Under the pieces are notes generated by a model. It saw only the letters and a list, made by a program, of their open reading frames with translations, had not been told where the DNA came from and ran no database searches. From assembly GCA_002794515.1 (NCBI GenBank), contig PGTJ01000002.1, forward strand, positions 1-25,387: a DNA stretch of 25,387 bases, in the 5' to 3' direction. Source of the DNA: Phototrophicales bacterium (lineage in GTDB: Bacteria > Chloroflexota > Anaerolineae > Aggregatilineales > Phototrophicaceae). How positions within the stretch are numbered: position 1 is the stretch's first letter; every line of letters begins with the position of its first letter. The position numbers and the translations under genes are program-made. Positions 24,100 through 25,387 of the stretch are shown piece after piece.

Positions 24100-25298
24100 G
24101 GTATATTCGACCCGTTTCCGTTGGATGATGGTTTATTGGTATCGTACTGAGCCAATAGATTTTGATAATATTCCCGATACATTAGGGCGCGTTCACGCTC
24201 TAATTTCCACAGGCGTTCTAGGCTATCGTTGAGGGGTTGGACAATCGCCAATAATGCCTCGAAACGCTCGACAAAGCGCTCAAATTCTTTGTCGTGCAAG
24301 CGCCACGATTCATCTGTGGAGAGGGTAAATTGCTTCCACCGTTTGCTGTCATCAGAACGCCAATCATTCCATTCTTGGCGGAAACGTTCTTCGCTCAGGC
24401 GTTGGGTCTCTGCAACTTCGCCAATGCGTCTTTCTAGGCGTTCACCGATGCGGTTAAAATCGTCTATGATATTCTTCATACTCCGATACGCATCTGACCA
24501 TGTTTCAAATCGTTCCAGATTTTGCTTCATGATAGCATCTTGCTCGGCGATACGTTTGAGCAAATCTGTTACTTGTTGGTCATGTTGTTGAAGCATGAGT
24601 GTTTGTTGGTCGATAAACTGCTGAATCTGCTCACGGCGGTCACGTTCAGTATTGTGTAACTCTTGGATACGGCGTTCATTACGAATAGTCAAATCTTCTA
24701 CAAGGGCGAGTTTTTGGCGCACATTATCCAATTGTTTTTTCAGTTCGGGTCTTTCGCTCTCTAATTCAGTGATACGCCGAATGTCATTACGGCGTTGCTC
24801 CTCAATGAATGTTAGACGACGTTCTGGTTCTTCGAGACGTTTGAGCAAATCTTCAAATCGTTGTTGTAAGTTGTTGATAATGGTCGAAAGTCGATCTCGC
24901 TCGACTTGTAATACAGGTACTTCGGTAGTAGTGCGTTCTAATTTGCCCATTTTTTCAGTCAATTCTTGTACAGAGCGGGTGAGATTTTGGCGTTCTAAAC
25001 CCGCACGCCGTTCTAGTTCTCGTTCTGCATTCAGGCGTTTTGCCTCTGCATTTTCGATCATGTGGCGCATCTCTTTACGGATTTGCTCCAAAAAGTTCCC
25101 ATCGACTTGGGTGGTGGATGTACTGGTCGCATAAAGTAAATTTTGGTCAGATTCAACGGCATTCAAACGACGCTGTAAGATGGTGATGATCTCTTGTTGT
25201 TGATTCAGACGTTCTTCAAGCGTAGCGATAGTTTGTTTATCGCGTCGACGTTCTTCATCTAACCATTCTATCATGCGAGCTAATTGACTGATTTCCAT
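24096..25298 (-). CDS. Long coiled-coil protein of unknown function
   Basis: I do not recognise a named family. The 400-residue protein is almost entirely charged helix rich in Glu, Arg, Gln and Leu. Heptad-like stretches run from about 10-50 and 75-310, for example LERQNLTRSVQELTEKMGKLER. There is no signal peptide and no membrane segment, so it is cytoplasmic. A C-terminal part (about 270-385) has more aromatics (WSDAYRSM, EWNDWRSDD, RWKQF, LWKLERERALMYREYYQ) and may fold into a helical bundle. It ends in a Ser/Asn/Gly-rich tail. AGGAAAG lies about 10 bases before the ATG at 25298. It overlaps selB by 4 bases, so translation is probably coupled. Resemblance to SMC-like or structural proteins may reflect only coiled-coil composition. 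Confidence 0.8.
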   Translation of the reverse strand: MEISQLARMIEWLDEERRRDKQTIATLEERLNQQQEIITILQRRLNAVESDQNLLYATSTSTTQVDGNFLEQIRKEMRHMIENAEAKRLNAERELERRAGLERQNLTRSVQELTEKMGKLERTTTEVPVLQVERDRLSTIINNLQQRFEDLLKRLEEPERRLTFIEEQRRNDIRRITELESERPELKKQLDNVRQKLALVEDLTIRNERRIQELHNTERDRREQIQQFIDQQTLMLQQHDQQVTDLLKRIAEQDAIMKQNLERFETWSDAYRSMKNIIDDFNRIGERLERRIGEVAETQRLSEERFRQEWNDWRSDDSKRWKQFTLSTDESWRLHDKEFERFVERFEALLAIVQPLNDSLERLWKLERERALMYREYYQNLLAQYDTNKPSSNGNGSNIP

Positions 25299-25379
25299 TA
25301 AGACACTTTCCTAACCACAATGATTTATCAATTGATTTTTTATCCATAAAACAAAATAATGTCTATCTGGATGAGGGCT

Positions 25380-25385
25380 ATTATA
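25380..25385 (-). promoter_or_regulatory. Probable -10 box of the coiled-coil gene-selB operon
   Basis: A perfect TATAAT in GTTATAATAGCC on the minus strand lies about 80 bases before the ATG at 25298. Its -35 would be outside the window. The AT-rich leader (25299-25379) holds no other gene, tRNA or obvious hairpin. Confidence 0.4.
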
Positions 25386-25387
25386 AC

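Noticed and set aside
25299..25387. A tRNA-Sec (selC) or SECIS element near selB
   Set aside because: The AT-rich leader shows no cloverleaf, no CCA end and no hairpin of fitting size, and no gene in the window contains a plausible in-frame UGA-Sec.

Overview
The window is gene-dense bacterial chromosomal DNA. It holds 24 protein genes (the first cut by the window start), no RNA genes, no mobile elements and no CRISPR array. No stretch without a gene exceeds about 145 bases. By eye the base composition is moderately AT-leaning. Several traits suggest a member of Chloroflexota, probably Anaerolineae-like: a polyphosphate glucokinase of the ROK family, a lipoprotein carrying a CQLPCW-GITPG segment that I associate with that phylum, an Asp-type MurA, and a long PyrD with class-2 architecture. 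This placement is inference from family knowledge, not a phylogenetic result.

Region 1 (1-5196, + strand) is a purine operon in the order purC (partial), purF, purD, purM, purN. The last four genes are joined by 4-base stop/start overlaps, which suggests translational coupling. Region 2 (5165-9866, - strand) is a pyrimidine operon transcribed pyrB, pyrC, pyrD, pyrE, pyrF. It carries every step from carbamoyl phosphate to UMP and its genes also overlap. The two operons converge, and purN and pyrF share 32 bases of their 3' ends.

Region 3 (9867-12316, + strand) starts at a divergent promoter region. It carries a leucyl aminopeptidase (pepA) and a polyphosphate glucokinase (ppgK), and ends in a clear intrinsic terminator. 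Region 4 (12319-13431, - strand) is a tight pair: a flavin reductase and a MOSC-domain protein with no spacer between the upstream stop and the longest downstream frame. Region 5 (13569-17082, + strand) is an S9 prolyl-oligopeptidase-type peptidase followed by a DsbA-like lipoprotein with a tandem 18-base repeat and an extra C-terminal domain.

Region 6 (17144-19910, - strand) is a partial histidine operon transcribed hisH, hisA, hisF, hisI, hisE. It covers the middle of the pathway plus the two early steps after HisG, encoded by separate hisI and hisE genes. Region 7 (20052-22230, + strand) is a SAM hydrolase (SAM hydroxide adenosyltransferase family) overlapping murA. Region 8 (22231-25298, - strand) is a large coiled-coil protein followed by selB. 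The murA and selB stop codons abut with no spacer.

Most of this is housekeeping metabolism, and I see no clear undescribed multigene system. The items that deserve a second look are: the MOSC/flavin reductase pair; the repeat-bearing DsbA fusion lipoprotein; the Cys in the active-site position of a class-2-like PyrD; the Asp in place of the fosfomycin-target Cys in MurA; pepA sitting divergently next to the pyr operon; and the coiled-coil gene coupled to selB. Several long reading frames need shorter starts (pyrE, hisH, ppgK, the S9 peptidase, the lipoprotein, pepA), and these corrections are given in the entries.
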